Shown: piece after piece, positions 42,760-51,846 of the stretch
Position numbering within the stretch: position 1 is the first letter of the stretch
Layout: every line of letters starts with the position of its first letter
NCBI RefSeq assembly: GCF_002953715.1
Contig: NZ_CP025013.1
Coordinates: 868,001-932,000, forward strand
Reading direction: 5' to 3'
From: Rhizobium leguminosarum
GTDB taxonomy: Bacteria; Pseudomonadota; Alphaproteobacteria; Rhizobiales; Rhizobiaceae
Length of the DNA stretch: 64,000 nucleotides
Program-made: the position numbers and the translations under genes
Notes under the pieces: model-generated
The model's database searches: none
What the model was told of the DNA's origin: nothing
The model's input: the letters and a program-made list of their open reading frames with translations, nothing else

Positions 42760-43932
42760 TCACCAATAGGAAGACCAGCTGCGCGAAAGGCGCGTCAAAG
42801 CTTCCATGTAATAATAATCTCCCCAGGAGACGCATTCATCGACACCCTCGCCGCGGCAGGTGTTGAACGGCGATTTCTTCGAATAGGTGGCGTGCAGCAC
42901 CAGGCCGTTGGAGACGGTGGGATCCTTGACCGCATAATGATCCGCAAGGCTCTTCATCATGCGGCGCGCCAGCGTGCGATAGCGTGCGGCCGGCTCCGGC
43001 TCGACGAGATCGGCCATCTCCAGAAGGCCGCAGGCGGCGATCGAGGCCGACGAGCTGTCGCGCGGCTCGCCATCGCCATCCGAAAAGACGAGATCCCAAT
43101 AGGGCACCATGTCGGCCGGCAGCCGGTTGAGATAGAAGGCGAGCAGCCGGTCGAAGGTCCTGATATATTCTTCGATCCGCTCATAGCGATAGGAGAGCGC
43201 CATTCCCGAGATGGCCCAGGCCTGTCCGCGCGCCCATGCGCTGTCGTCCCTGTAACCCTGCTTGGTGGCGCCGCGCACCGGCGCGCCCGTGACCGGGTCC
43301 ATGTAGAAGGTATGATAGGTGGAATCATCCGGCCGAACCGAGTTGGCGAGCGTGGTGCGGGCGTGAATGAGAGCGATCTCACGGTATTTCGGATCGCCGG
43401 TCTCGCGGCTTGCCCAGTAGAGAAGCGGCAGGTTCAGCAGGCAGTCGATGATGTAGCGGTATTCTTCCGCCACCCCCTTGCGGCCCCAGGCCTGGATGAA
43501 CTGGCCGATGGGCTGGAAACGCTCGATCAGCTGGTCGGCCGCCAGGATCGCGGCCCGGCGGCCATCCTCGTCTCCGACGAGCTTCCAGGCGGCGATGCAG
43601 GAGGGCGAGTAGAGGAAGCCCATGTCGTGATGGTCCGTCTCGATGCGGTTCACGATCCGATGCAGGAACGACTGGACCTGGATCTGCGCGGCATCGCGGA
43701 AAACCGCCTCGCCGCTGTGCTCGAAAGCGAGCCACAGCTCTCCGGGCCAGAAACCCGCGGTCCATTGGTCGTTCGCCACGGCGGGATAGAAATTTCCGAC
43801 GCTCGAATGGTTCTGCGAGGCATGGGTGAAGGCGGGCAAGTTGCGCCTGATCTGCTCGACGGCAAGATCGAGCGCGGCTTTGACCTCCGGATCGGTGATC
43901 GGCTGCGGGGCGACGGACGAGACGGCGTTCAT
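42760..43932 (-). CDS. Glycoside hydrolase family 88 (unsaturated glucuronyl hydrolase)
   Basis: 390 residues, no signal peptide. The GH88 pattern is clear: YPAVANDQWTAGFWPGELW near the N-terminus, DHHDMGFLYSPS and DDSAWARGQAWAISG, which hold the two active-site aspartates, and a C-terminal CVSWGDYYYMEAL. These enzymes hydrate and cleave the 4,5-unsaturated uronic acid that polysaccharide lyases leave at the non-reducing end. It pairs logically with the heparinase-family lyase encoded divergently at 45.9 kb. Cytoplasmic action on imported disaccharides is inferred. Confidence 0.9.
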   Translation of the reverse strand: MNAVSSVAPQPITDPEVKAALDLAVEQIRRNLPAFTHASQNHSSVGNFYPAVANDQWTAGFWPGELWLAFEHSGEAVFRDAAQIQVQSFLHRIVNRIETDHHDMGFLYSPSCIAAWKLVGDEDGRRAAILAADQLIERFQPIGQFIQAWGRKGVAEEYRYIIDCLLNLPLLYWASRETGDPKYREIALIHARTTLANSVRPDDSTYHTFYMDPVTGAPVRGATKQGYRDDSAWARGQAWAISGMALSYRYERIEEYIRTFDRLLAFYLNRLPADMVPYWDLVFSDGDGEPRDSSSASIAACGLLEMADLVEPEPAARYRTLARRMMKSLADHYAVKDPTVSNGLVLHATYSKKSPFNTCRGEGVDECVSWGDYYYMEALTRLSRSWSSYW

Positions 43933-43936
43933 GGAT

Positions 43937-44773
43937 TTAACCCTTCAGTCCCGTCGAGGCGATGCCCTCGACGAAGAAGCGCTGGAGAGAGAGGAAGACG
44001 ATGAGAACCGGAATGAGGGCGACGACCGAGGCTGCCATGATGAGCCCGTATTCGGCCGAATATTGCGAGATGAACATGCGCAGGCCGATCTGCACGGTCT
44101 TCAGCTCGGTCTTGGTCAGGTAGATCATCGGCCCGAGAAAATCGTTCCAGGTGGTGACGAAGGTGAAGATCGTCAGTGTCGAGAGCGCGGGCTTGGACAG
44201 CGGCAGCATGATGCGCGCCCAGATCTGGTACTCATTCATGCCGTCGATGCGGGCCGCCTCGCAGAGCTCGGTCGGGATCGACATGTAGAACTGCCGCATC
44301 AGGAAGACGCCGAAGGCGGTGAAAGCCTGCAGGCAGATCAGCGCCAGATGGGTGTTGTTGAGGCCGAATTCGCGCATCAGCAGGAATTGCGGCACCATAT
44401 AGACCTGCCAGGGCATGGCGATGGTGGCGATGTAGCCGAGGAACAGGGTGTTCTTGTAGGGGAAATTCAGCTTGGCGAAGGCGTAGGCGGCAAAGCTGGA
44501 AGTCAAAAGCTGCAGCAGCGTGACGATGATCGTCAGCTTCGACGTGTTGTAGATGAACAGGGCGAGCGGGATCTTCGTCCAGATATCGACGTAGTTATGC
44601 CATTGCGGCTCGGACGGTATCCACTCGATCGGGAAGGCGAAGACGTCGCGGCTGAGCTTCAGGGATGCCGAGAGCATCCAGGCGAAGGGCATCAGCATGA
44701 TGAGCGTGACGGCGATGACGATGGCGTAGATCGTGACCGATTTGAGGGTCACCTTGCGTCCTGCGATCCTCAT
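43937..44773 (-). CDS. Carbohydrate ABC transporter permease (MalG type)
   Basis: 278 residues with six predicted membrane spans and the EAA loop ELCEAARIDGMNEYQIWARI. The start MRIAGRKVTLKSVTIYAIVIAV leads into the first span. It overlaps the other permease gene by four bases (ATGA) and precedes GH88 by four bases, so the operon is tightly packed. Forms the inner-membrane channel with the MalF-type partner. Confidence 0.92.
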   Translation of the reverse strand: MRIAGRKVTLKSVTIYAIVIAVTLIMLMPFAWMLSASLKLSRDVFAFPIEWIPSEPQWHNYVDIWTKIPLALFIYNTSKLTIIVTLLQLLTSSFAAYAFAKLNFPYKNTLFLGYIATIAMPWQVYMVPQFLLMREFGLNNTHLALICLQAFTAFGVFLMRQFYMSIPTELCEAARIDGMNEYQIWARIMLPLSKPALSTLTIFTFVTTWNDFLGPMIYLTKTELKTVQIGLRMFISQYSAEYGLIMAASVVALIPVLIVFLSLQRFFVEGIASTGLKG

Positions 44774-45726
44774 TCACCATCCTCCCTCTGGCGCCGGAAC
44801 TGGAAGACCGTGACGGCGAGCACGAGGAAGAACAGAACGAGCGCAACCATGCTGGAATAGCCGAGATCCCAGGAAATGAAGGCCTCGTTGTAGATGTGGT
44901 AGACGAGGACGAGCGTCGAGGTGCCAGGCCCACCCTGGGTGATCATGTAGATCTGGTCGAACACCTTGAAGGACTGGATCGTCAGCATGACGGTGACGAA
45001 GAAGGTCGTCGGTCCGAGCTGCGGCACGGTGACATGGATGAACTTCTGCCAGGAGTTGGCGCCATCGAGATCGGCGGCTTCATAGAGCTCCGAATTGATG
45101 CCCTGCAGGCCGGCCAGATAGATGACCATGTAATAGCCCATGTTCTTCCAGATGCCGAAGAGGATCACCGTCACCATCGCCCAGTGGCGATCGGCCGCCC
45201 ATCCCGGCATGTTCTTGGGATCGAGGCCGAGCGTGTAGAGGATCATGTTCACCGGTCCCATCTCGGGATTGAAGATCATGTTCCAGACGACCGCGACGGC
45301 CACCAGGGAGGCGACATAGGGGAAGAACATCGCCGTGCGGAAGAAATCGCGCCCCGCGATCTTCTGGTTGAGAAGAACGGCGAGGCCGAGCGCGCATATG
45401 AGCGTCGCCGGCACGGAAGCGACCGTATAGATGACCGTGTTCCAGAACGCCGCGATAAAGGCCTTGTCATCGAAGAGCCGCCAGAAATTGTCGAGGCCGG
45501 CGAAGGTGATCGCATTCGAACCGTCCCAATGCATGAAAGCGAGCACGAAGGCGAACAGGATCGGGCCGAGCGTGAAGACGGCAAAGCCGAGGAAGTTCGG
45601 CGCGATGAAGGAATAGGCGACGAGCGCGTTGCGGATCCTGCGCTGGCGCTTGGACAGGGCCGCGACCTTCCGACCGGAGGTTGCCAGAGCGCCATCCGTC
45701 GCGATGACCGAATTCGATAGGGACAC
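44770..45726 (-). CDS. Carbohydrate ABC transporter permease (MalF type)
   Basis: About 318 residues from the GTG at 45726, which has AGGAGG five bases ahead; an ATG at 45756 lacks a good ribosome site. Six spans, the first near AYSFIAPNFLGFAVFTLGPILF, and the EAA loop ELYEAADLDGANSWQKFIHV. First gene of the leftward polysaccharide operon. The 160-bp region that separates it from the divergent lyase gene probably holds both promoters. Confidence 0.88.
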   Translation of the reverse strand: MSLSNSVIATDGALATSGRKVAALSKRQRRIRNALVAYSFIAPNFLGFAVFTLGPILFAFVLAFMHWDGSNAITFAGLDNFWRLFDDKAFIAAFWNTVIYTVASVPATLICALGLAVLLNQKIAGRDFFRTAMFFPYVASLVAVAVVWNMIFNPEMGPVNMILYTLGLDPKNMPGWAADRHWAMVTVILFGIWKNMGYYMVIYLAGLQGINSELYEAADLDGANSWQKFIHVTVPQLGPTTFFVTVMLTIQSFKVFDQIYMITQGGPGTSTLVLVYHIYNEAFISWDLGYSSMVALVLFFLVLAVTVFQFRRQREDGE

Positions 45727-45793
45727 CGATGCCTCCTCTTCCTCCCGCAACGACATAGCACATATCCAGTATTGGTCAAACAAGTTCTGAACA

Positions 45794-45807
45794 GGTCATA
45801 CGAATTT
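45794..45807. promoter_or_regulatory. Possible GntR-type operator in the polysaccharide-locus promoter
   Basis: Read on the minus strand the bases are AAATTCGTATGACC, which resembles AAATTnGTATnACC sites of uronate-responsive GntR proteins. A related sequence, AAATTTGTCATAC on the minus strand (56721-56733), lies upstream of the FCD regulator gene at 55.9 kb. The similarity is modest. Confidence 0.3.
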
Positions 45808-45887
45808 TATGGAAAGCGCAAAATACATATGATAGGTGAGCGTGCAGACCAAACGGCCATCGATGCTTTTCCGGTACGGGGAGAGAC

Positions 45888-47684
45888 ATGTTCAGCGAGA
45901 TTTCAGCAAAGCTGCCGGATGTGCTGGGCGATTTCACGCCCGGGGCGGTGTGCTCCGATCGCGCCAGATGGAGCGCTGTGCCGCAAGCGGTACGGGATCT
46001 GGTCATCCGCGAGGCCGAAGAGACGCTTGCGCGCGCCTGGCCGCTGATTGCGGCCTCGGATTACCGGGAGTTCACCGCAACGGGCAACCGCTCGCGCTTC
46101 GAGGAGCTTTATTTCACGCGGCGGCGGATGCTCAACAATCTGGTGCTCGGCGAACTCATCGAAGGCAAGGCGCGGTTCCTGCCGAAGATCGTCGACGGCA
46201 TCTTCCTGATTGCGGAGGAGAGCGGCTGGCAGCTTCCGGCGCATAACGCCTATGAACGAAGCGGTGCGCGCCTGCCACTTCCCGACAATTCGCAACCTGT
46301 CGTCGATCTCTTCGCCGCCGAAACGGCGGCGCTGCTTGCCTCCATCGTCGCATTGCTTCGCGACGAGCTTGACGGCATCAGCCCCGAGATTGCGGAACGC
46401 ATAGAGCGCGAGATCGAGATCCGCATCTTTTCGCCCTATCTCGGCCGGCATTTCTGGTGGATGGGCCGCGGCGAAGAGCGGATGAACAACTGGACGGCAT
46501 GGATTAGCCAGAATGTCCTGTTGACGGTCTTCTCCCTGAAAACCGGTCAACCCACGCGTCACGCCGTCGCCGAAAAGGCACTCGGCAGCCTCGATGCCTT
46601 CCTGAAGGATTATGCCGAGGACGGGGCCTGCGAAGAGGGTGTGCTCTACTATCGCCACGCCGCACTCTGCCTGCATGGCGCGTTGACCATCCTGGATGCC
46701 GTGGCGCCGGGCCTGTTCGCCGGGGTCTGGCAGCAACCGAAGATCCGCAACATGGCCGAATATATTGCCCATATGCATGTGGCCGGCCGCTACTATTTCA
46801 ACTTCGCGGATTCCTCCGCGGTGGTCGAACCCTGTAGCGCGCGGGAATACCTGTTCGGACGGGCGGTCGGCTCTGAGATGCTGGCTGAGTTCGCTGCATC
46901 CGACAGAGCCGCTTCCGACAATCCCCACCTGCCCGGGGAATGGAACCTCTGGTATCGCGTGCAGGAACTGCTGGCCGGCCCGACGCCTCTCGCTGCCGCC
47001 CCGCCGCATCCTGCGTCCGGGCGCGATATCTTCTATCCCGGCATCGGCCTGTTCATCGCTCGCGACCGGCAGTTTTCGCTTGCCGTCAAGGGCGGCAACA
47101 ATGGCGAGGGCCACAATCATAACGATGCCGGAAGTGTCACGCTTTACAAGAACGGACGTCCGTTCCTGATCGATGTCGGCGTCGAGACCTATACTGCAAA
47201 GACCTTTTCGGCCCGGCGCTACGAGATATGGACGATGCAGTCGGCTTTCCACAACCTGCCGACATTCGCAGGCGTCATGCAGTCGGCCGGCGAAGCCTTT
47301 GGCGCCCGCGATGTCGAGGTCGAGTTCGACGAGGAGCACGCGCGCATATCGCTCGATATATCAAGCGCCTATCCCCCCGAAGCGCAGCTGCACAGCTATC
47401 GTCGCGTCGTTTCCCTGCTGCGCGGCCGCGATGTCGAGATCGTCGACACCTATGACGGGGGCAAGCCGGCGGTCCTGTCGCTGATGACATGCCTGGCGCC
47501 GACCGTCAGCCCGGACAGGATCGATCTGGCCGACCTCGGCAGCATTTTCGTCGAGGGCGCCGGCGAGATCGAAATCGATGAAATCGTCGTGGACGACGCC
47601 CGGCTGAGATCGGCCTGGCCCGAGAAAATCTACCGGCTGCGCGTGCCGTTTGCCGGCAGGCTCCTGAGATTGCGGATCGTCTAG
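45888..47684 (+). CDS. Heparinase II/III family polysaccharide lyase
   Basis: 598 residues, no signal peptide. The first 330 residues form an alpha-helical toroid (AYIAHMHVAGRYYFNFADSS region), and the C-terminal half is the Heparinase II/III beta domain with the diagnostic NNGEGHNHNDAGSVTLYKNG motif and FHNLP. Such lyases cut uronic-acid polysaccharides by beta-elimination, leaving the unsaturated sugar that GH88 removes. Without a secretion signal it should work in the cytoplasm on imported oligomers. The stop codon TAG is the first part of a palindromic repeat. Confidence 0.88.
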   Translation: MFSEISAKLPDVLGDFTPGAVCSDRARWSAVPQAVRDLVIREAEETLARAWPLIAASDYREFTATGNRSRFEELYFTRRRMLNNLVLGELIEGKARFLPKIVDGIFLIAEESGWQLPAHNAYERSGARLPLPDNSQPVVDLFAAETAALLASIVALLRDELDGISPEIAERIEREIEIRIFSPYLGRHFWWMGRGEERMNNWTAWISQNVLLTVFSLKTGQPTRHAVAEKALGSLDAFLKDYAEDGACEEGVLYYRHAALCLHGALTILDAVAPGLFAGVWQQPKIRNMAEYIAHMHVAGRYYFNFADSSAVVEPCSAREYLFGRAVGSEMLAEFAASDRAASDNPHLPGEWNLWYRVQELLAGPTPLAAAPPHPASGRDIFYPGIGLFIARDRQFSLAVKGGNNGEGHNHNDAGSVTLYKNGRPFLIDVGVETYTAKTFSARRYEIWTMQSAFHNLPTFAGVMQSAGEAFGARDVEVEFDEEHARISLDISSAYPPEAQLHSYRRVVSLLRGRDVEIVDTYDGGKPAVLSLMTCLAPTVSPDRIDLADLGSIFVEGAGEIEIDEIVVDDARLRSAWPEKIYRLRVPFAGRLLRLRIV

Positions 47685-47732
47685 AACAGGATGATTTGGG
47701 CCGGGTCGGCCTAAAATCTGAATCCTGTTCTA
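47682..47732. repeat. Palindromic intergenic repeat, type A
   Basis: TAGAACAGGAT (47682-47692) and ATCCTGTTCTA (47722-47732) form a perfect 11-bp stem with an inner GC-rich stem. The first three bases are the stop codon of the lyase gene. It matches a widespread rhizobial repeat (recognised from memory) and may end transcription. Confidence 0.65.
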
Positions 47733-47744
47733 AATTAAATAGTT

Positions 47745-47794
47745 AGAGCATGATGTCGTCCGAAAATCGCTCACACTTTTCGGCATCATGCTCT
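47745..47794. repeat. Palindromic intergenic repeat, type B
   Basis: AGAGCATGATG (47745-47755) pairs with CATCATGCTCT (47784-47794), with a further complementary CGAAAA/TTTTCG pair inside. The reverse complement is closely similar to the element at 62575. It ends 13 bp before the next start codon. Confidence 0.7.
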
Positions 47795-47807
47795 GGGGAG
47801 GACGAGC

Positions 47808-48659
47808 ATGGAATTGACGCTGAAGATCGTGGATGCCGATGGGGCAGTGCTGGCGAGTTCCACCGGCCGGGACGAGACGTTCCTGGTCTATCGTCAGAGC
47901 TATCGTGAAGGCGATCGCGTGGTCGTGGAGGTCTCCGAGCCCGGACATGTCTTCCTCGCCCTTGATGGCGCGATCCAACCCGGCCTGGTCTATATGAAGG
48001 AATACGCCTATTCGCTCGCCGTGCCCTTCGGCGACAAGCGCAAGCCCTATTCGCCGAATGCCTTCAGGGGCGATATCCACCGGCTTTCAGCGCGTAGCAC
48101 GCGCTCTGACGAGATTGTCCATCGGCGCAACCTCGCCTTGAACCCCTGGGACGATCACGCCAATCGGGTTCTGTTTCCGCATGCGCGCGCCAATGTCGAG
48201 ACCCGGGGCGAAGCGGTCTTTGCCGCGCGCAACGCGATCGACGGCGAAAAGGCCAACGATGATCACGGCTTCTGGCCCTATACGAGCTGGGGCATCAATC
48301 GCGATCCGCAAGCGGCACTGACGGTGGAATTCGGCAGGCCGGTCAGGATCGAAGAGATCGTTTTCTATCTCCGGGCCGACTTCCCGCATGATTCCTGGTG
48401 GGAAAGGGCCAGCGTCACCTTCTCGACCGGCAAGACCGCCTGTTTTCCGCTGGTGAAATCGGGCGTCGCCCAGGCCTTTCCGATCGAGCCCTGCATCGTC
48501 GAATGGGTGGAACTGCACGGTCTGATCAAGGCCGAGGACGCCTCGCCCTATCCGGCGCTGACCCAGATCGAAATCTGGGGAAGCGAGGCGCCGGAGACCG
48601 GGACGTCGCGGTTGCGGTCGAAGACGATTCCCGAAGCGCCGACGGGGGGCGCTTGTTGA
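47808..48659 (+). CDS. Hypothetical protein with discoidin-like beta-sandwich
   Basis: 283 residues, soluble, no signal peptide. The middle section (ARNAIDGEKANDDHGFWPYTSWGIN, then ALTVEFGRPVRIEEIVFYLRADFPHDSW) has the order of an F5/8 type C carbohydrate-binding module, and the first 90 residues look like another beta domain. No catalytic residues can be named. It follows the lyase gene past two repeats and probably helps bind or cut the same oligosaccharide; this is inference from context. Confidence 0.65.
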   Translation: MELTLKIVDADGAVLASSTGRDETFLVYRQSYREGDRVVVEVSEPGHVFLALDGAIQPGLVYMKEYAYSLAVPFGDKRKPYSPNAFRGDIHRLSARSTRSDEIVHRRNLALNPWDDHANRVLFPHARANVETRGEAVFAARNAIDGEKANDDHGFWPYTSWGINRDPQAALTVEFGRPVRIEEIVFYLRADFPHDSWWERASVTFSTGKTACFPLVKSGVAQAFPIEPCIVEWVELHGLIKAEDASPYPALTQIEIWGSEAPETGTSRLRSKTIPEAPTGGAC

Positions 48660-48785
48660 CGACGTCTAGGGCGATCGCAGGTGATAGCATCTCTTTCTGC
48701 TTCGGTCGGGAACAGAGGCCAAGCAGCAGCTGTGGAAACTGTGTCGCGCTTCCGCCGGACCGCCTGCCCATGCTAAGGAGGTCGG

Positions 48786-49454
48786 ATGCGACTGCTTGTG
48801 GTGGAGGACAACAAGGATCTGGCGGCCTGGCTGGGTAAAGCCCTGCGACAGGCGCAATACGCTATCGACATTGCCCATGACGGCGAGGACGCGGAGCATA
48901 TGCTCAAGGTAGCGGAGTATTCAGCGATGATCCTCGACCTGGCGCTGCCCAAGCTTGACGGATTGACGCTTTTGAAGCGATTGCGGCAGTCCGGAAACAA
49001 GCTGCCGGTCATCATCTTGACCGCCAATGCGAGCCTGGACGGCCGTGTTGCAGGGCTTGACAGCGGCGCTGACGACTATCTCGCCAAACCCTTCGAAATC
49101 GCCGAGCTCGAAGCGAGGATCCGTGCGGTGGTCCGCCGCGGCCAGGACCGGGCATCATCCGAGATTACCGTCGGCAACCTGCGCTTCTCCGGTGGGACGC
49201 GGCAGTTTTTCGTCGCAGGCGAGCCGCTGCAACTGACGCCGCGCGAATATGCCGTGCTTGAGCAGCTCGTCATGAAGCTCGGCAACACCGTCTCGAAAGC
49301 CGCCCTTTCTGAAAGCGTGTTCGGGTTCGACGACGAGGCGGATCCGAGTGCCATCGAAATTTACGTCCACAGACTGCGAAAGAAACTCGAGAGCAGTACG
49401 GTTCAAATCGCCACATTGCGCGGACTTGGTTATCTCCTCAGACATGTCCAGTAG
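48786..49454 (+). CDS. tctD: Response regulator, OmpR family (TctD-like)
   Basis: 222 residues. Receiver domain with acidic pocket LVVEDNKD, the phosphoacceptor aspartate in MILDLALPKLDG and the lysine in DDYLAKPF; C-terminal winged helix with EIYVHRLRKKLES. The TctD/QseB branch is indicated. It overlaps the kinase gene by 11 bases. Partner genes point to control of a small-molecule uptake system, probably the importer facing it at 51-54 kb. Confidence 0.9.
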   Translation: MRLLVVEDNKDLAAWLGKALRQAQYAIDIAHDGEDAEHMLKVAEYSAMILDLALPKLDGLTLLKRLRQSGNKLPVIILTANASLDGRVAGLDSGADDYLAKPFEIAELEARIRAVVRRGQDRASSEITVGNLRFSGGTRQFFVAGEPLQLTPREYAVLEQLVMKLGNTVSKAALSESVFGFDDEADPSAIEIYVHRLRKKLESSTVQIATLRGLGYLLRHVQ

Positions 49455-50844
49455 CCTCGTCACCAAGGTGGGCGCGACGATCGCGCGGCTCAGCCAGAGC
49501 CTGAGGGTGCAGCTGCTCTGCTGGGTGCTGCTGACCCTGTTCGGCGCGATCGGCTTCAATCTTTACGACAGCTTCTGGACGGCGGACGCCACAGCAAAGC
49601 TGGTGACGGATCGAACACTTCTGGCGTCCGCCCGCGTCATTGCCGAAGCCGTCCGCGTCGACGAGGGCGGCAATGTTCAGGTGGACGTGCCGCCTTCCGC
49701 GCTGGAGATGTTTGACACGGGCTTCGGCGACCGGGTGTCCTATCAGGTCATCACGGCATGGGGCAGTCTGGTCAGCGGCTTTCCCGACCTGCCGTTGCCG
49801 GCCGTCCAGCGGACCGGTGAGGATCGCGTGTTCCACGGTGCCGATGTGCGCGTCCTGATGCTCGATCATCCTGTCGTCGGCCTTCCGGATGACGGCGCGA
49901 TCTCCGTGACCGTCGCCGTTACGCATAACAGCCAGTATGCGATGCGAAGGCAGTTGTGGCTCTCAGACTTTTCGAAGCAGTTCGTGCTCGTCTTCGTCGC
50001 AAGCCTGGTGACCATCCTCGGCCTTCAGCGGGGCCTGGCCCCTGCGCTGAGACTGCGGGACGCCCTGCGCCAGCGCGGGCGCAACCGTCTCGATCCGCTG
50101 CCGCCGGAGATGGTGCAGAGCGAGTTGCAGCCGCTCGTTCACGCCCTGAACGACTACATGGAGCGTGTCCAGAACCAGATGGCCGCGCAGCGACGGTTCG
50201 TATCGAATGCTGCGCACCAACTGCGAACCCCGCTGGCGCTGATTTCGACGCAGGCGAGCGTGGCGGCCCGCGAAGCCGATGCGGCTCGCCGTGACGAGGC
50301 GCTTTTCGCTCTTCGCACCAGCACGAAGCAGATTTCGCGTCTTGCCAGCCAGCTCCTCACCTTGTCGCGGGCCGAGCCCGGAAGCCGGCGCCCGCGCAGC
50401 GATGCGACCGACCTTACGAAGGCTGCCCGCGAGATCCTGGAAGCGCATGCTGAAGAGGCGCTCAAGCGCAACATTGACGTCGGCCTGGAAGCCGTCCGGC
50501 CGGTCATTGTCGACGGCGACGCGACGATGTTGCGCGAGATGTTGGTCAACCTCATAGACAATGCGATCCGCTATACCCGCCCGAATGGACGGGTGACCGT
50601 CGCCGTCGGGCAGGCGGACGGCAACGCCGTCGTGACCGTCGAGGACAACGGGCCGGGTATTCCGAGCGGGGAGCGAGAGCAGGTTTTCGAACGATTCTAC
50701 CGGATCATAGGGACCGAAGCCGAGGGGAGCGGTCTGGGGCTTGCGATCGTTCGGGAGGTCGTCGAAGGTGCCGGAGGTTCGGTCTCGCTCGATGATGCGG
50801 AAGGCGGTGGGCTCGTCGTGACCGTGCGGCTTCCGCTCGCGTGA
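49444..50844 (+). CDS. tctE: Sensor histidine kinase (TctE-like)
   Basis: 466 residues from the ATG at 49444. Two membrane spans (residues about 22-42 and 180-200) flank a periplasmic sensor domain of about 135 residues. The H-box is FVSNAAHQLRTPLALIS, the N-box LVNLIDNAIRYT and the G-box VEDNGPGIP, all intact. It should autophosphorylate and feed the response regulator encoded upstream. The periplasmic ligand is unknown; TctE relatives sense tricarboxylates, but no tct transporter is here. Confidence 0.9.
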   Translation: MSSSLVTKVGATIARLSQSLRVQLLCWVLLTLFGAIGFNLYDSFWTADATAKLVTDRTLLASARVIAEAVRVDEGGNVQVDVPPSALEMFDTGFGDRVSYQVITAWGSLVSGFPDLPLPAVQRTGEDRVFHGADVRVLMLDHPVVGLPDDGAISVTVAVTHNSQYAMRRQLWLSDFSKQFVLVFVASLVTILGLQRGLAPALRLRDALRQRGRNRLDPLPPEMVQSELQPLVHALNDYMERVQNQMAAQRRFVSNAAHQLRTPLALISTQASVAAREADAARRDEALFALRTSTKQISRLASQLLTLSRAEPGSRRPRSDATDLTKAAREILEAHAEEALKRNIDVGLEAVRPVIVDGDATMLREMLVNLIDNAIRYTRPNGRVTVAVGQADGNAVVTVEDNGPGIPSGEREQVFERFYRIIGTEAEGSGLGLAIVREVVEGAGGSVSLDDAEGGGLVVTVRLPLA

Positions 50845-50893
50845 ACCCGAATCCAAAGCAACGCACATTTCAAGATTGCCGACATCAAATGAA

Positions 50894-50921
50894 AGAAGGC
50901 CGGACATGCACCCGGCCTTCT
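50894..50921. terminator. Bidirectional terminator
   Basis: AGAAGGCCGG (50894-50903), 8-nt loop, CCGGCCTTCT (50912-50921). A perfect 10-bp stem between the convergent kinase and permease genes, with A-rich and T-rich flanks that suit both directions. Confidence 0.78.
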
Positions 50922-50953
50922 CTTCGATCTGCCTTGGGAGGAGGTCGATTTGG

Positions 50954-51835
50954 TCACTGGGTATCGAGGTGCTGCTGCGGGCGCCATTTCGCCAGGCGGT
51001 TCTCGATCAATGTCATGATGTATTCGGCAAAAAGCGTGACGACCATGACGAGGAGGATTGCCGCGAACATGCCGGCGGCATCGAACGTACCCTTGGCGAT
51101 CGAGATGAGCTGGCCGATGCCGAAGCGGGCGCCGACGAATTCGCCGACGATTGCGCCAATGATCGCGAAACCGAAGGACACGTGCAGACTGGCGAAGATC
51201 CAGCTCATTGCCGACGGGATGACCACGGTGCGGGTGACCTGCCAATCCGAGGCGCCGAGAATGCGGGCATTGGCGATCATGTTGCGGTCGGCCTCGCGCA
51301 CGCCCTGGAAGGCGTTTGCAAAGACCACGAAGAACACCATGATGAAGGCGAGAGCGACCTTGGAGGGCAGACCGAGACCCATGATCATGATGAAGATGGG
51401 GGCGAGAACGACGCGCGGTATCGAGTTGATCGCCTTGATATAGACGGAGAAGATGTCCGACAGGAAGCGGTTGCGGCCAAGACCAATGCCGACGAAGACG
51501 CCGGTGATCGAACCCGCGAAGAAGCCGATTAAGGCCTCCTCCATCGTCACCCATAGATTATACCAGAGCGAACCTTCCGTGGTGCCTTCGGTTGCCCATT
51601 CGTAGAGGCGCTGAACGACGCCGCTTGGGCTCGAATAGAAGAACGGATCGATCCATTGCATGTTGGAAGACAGCTCCCACATGCCGATCACGAATACCAG
51701 GATGGCGATCTGCCAGAAGCGCACCAGCGTCTTACGCCGGCGCATTGCCTTCAGCGCCGATGCCTCGATTTCTGTGTCCGACGTGCCCGGCCGAAACATG
51801 GTGGCCGAACCGGCCTCAAGTGTGGTGTGTGCCAT
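50954..51835 (-). CDS. ABC transporter permease (SsuC/TauC type)
   Basis: 293 residues from the ATG at 51835, preceded by GGGAGGA. About six spans, starting at ILVFVIGMWELSS, and the inner loop NMIANARILGASDWQVTRTV. It belongs to the nitrate/sulfonate/taurine-type import group. Third gene of a leftward operon (binding protein, ATPase, permease), 11 bp downstream of the ATPase gene. Confidence 0.9.
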   Translation of the reverse strand: MAHTTLEAGSATMFRPGTSDTEIEASALKAMRRRKTLVRFWQIAILVFVIGMWELSSNMQWIDPFFYSSPSGVVQRLYEWATEGTTEGSLWYNLWVTMEEALIGFFAGSITGVFVGIGLGRNRFLSDIFSVYIKAINSIPRVVLAPIFIMIMGLGLPSKVALAFIMVFFVVFANAFQGVREADRNMIANARILGASDWQVTRTVVIPSAMSWIFASLHVSFGFAIIGAIVGEFVGARFGIGQLISIAKGTFDAAGMFAAILLVMVVTLFAEYIMTLIENRLAKWRPQQHLDTQ

Positions 51836-51846
51836 GATATCCTCCC

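Noticed and set aside
41782..44004. 740-codon open frame across the ATPase and GH88 genes on the plus strand
   Set aside because: A shadow of two well-defined minus-strand genes; it has no domain and spans the gap between them.
45903..47339. 478-codon minus-strand frame opposite the lyase gene
   Set aside because: The plus-strand heparinase II/III motifs are clear; the antisense translation matches nothing recognisable.
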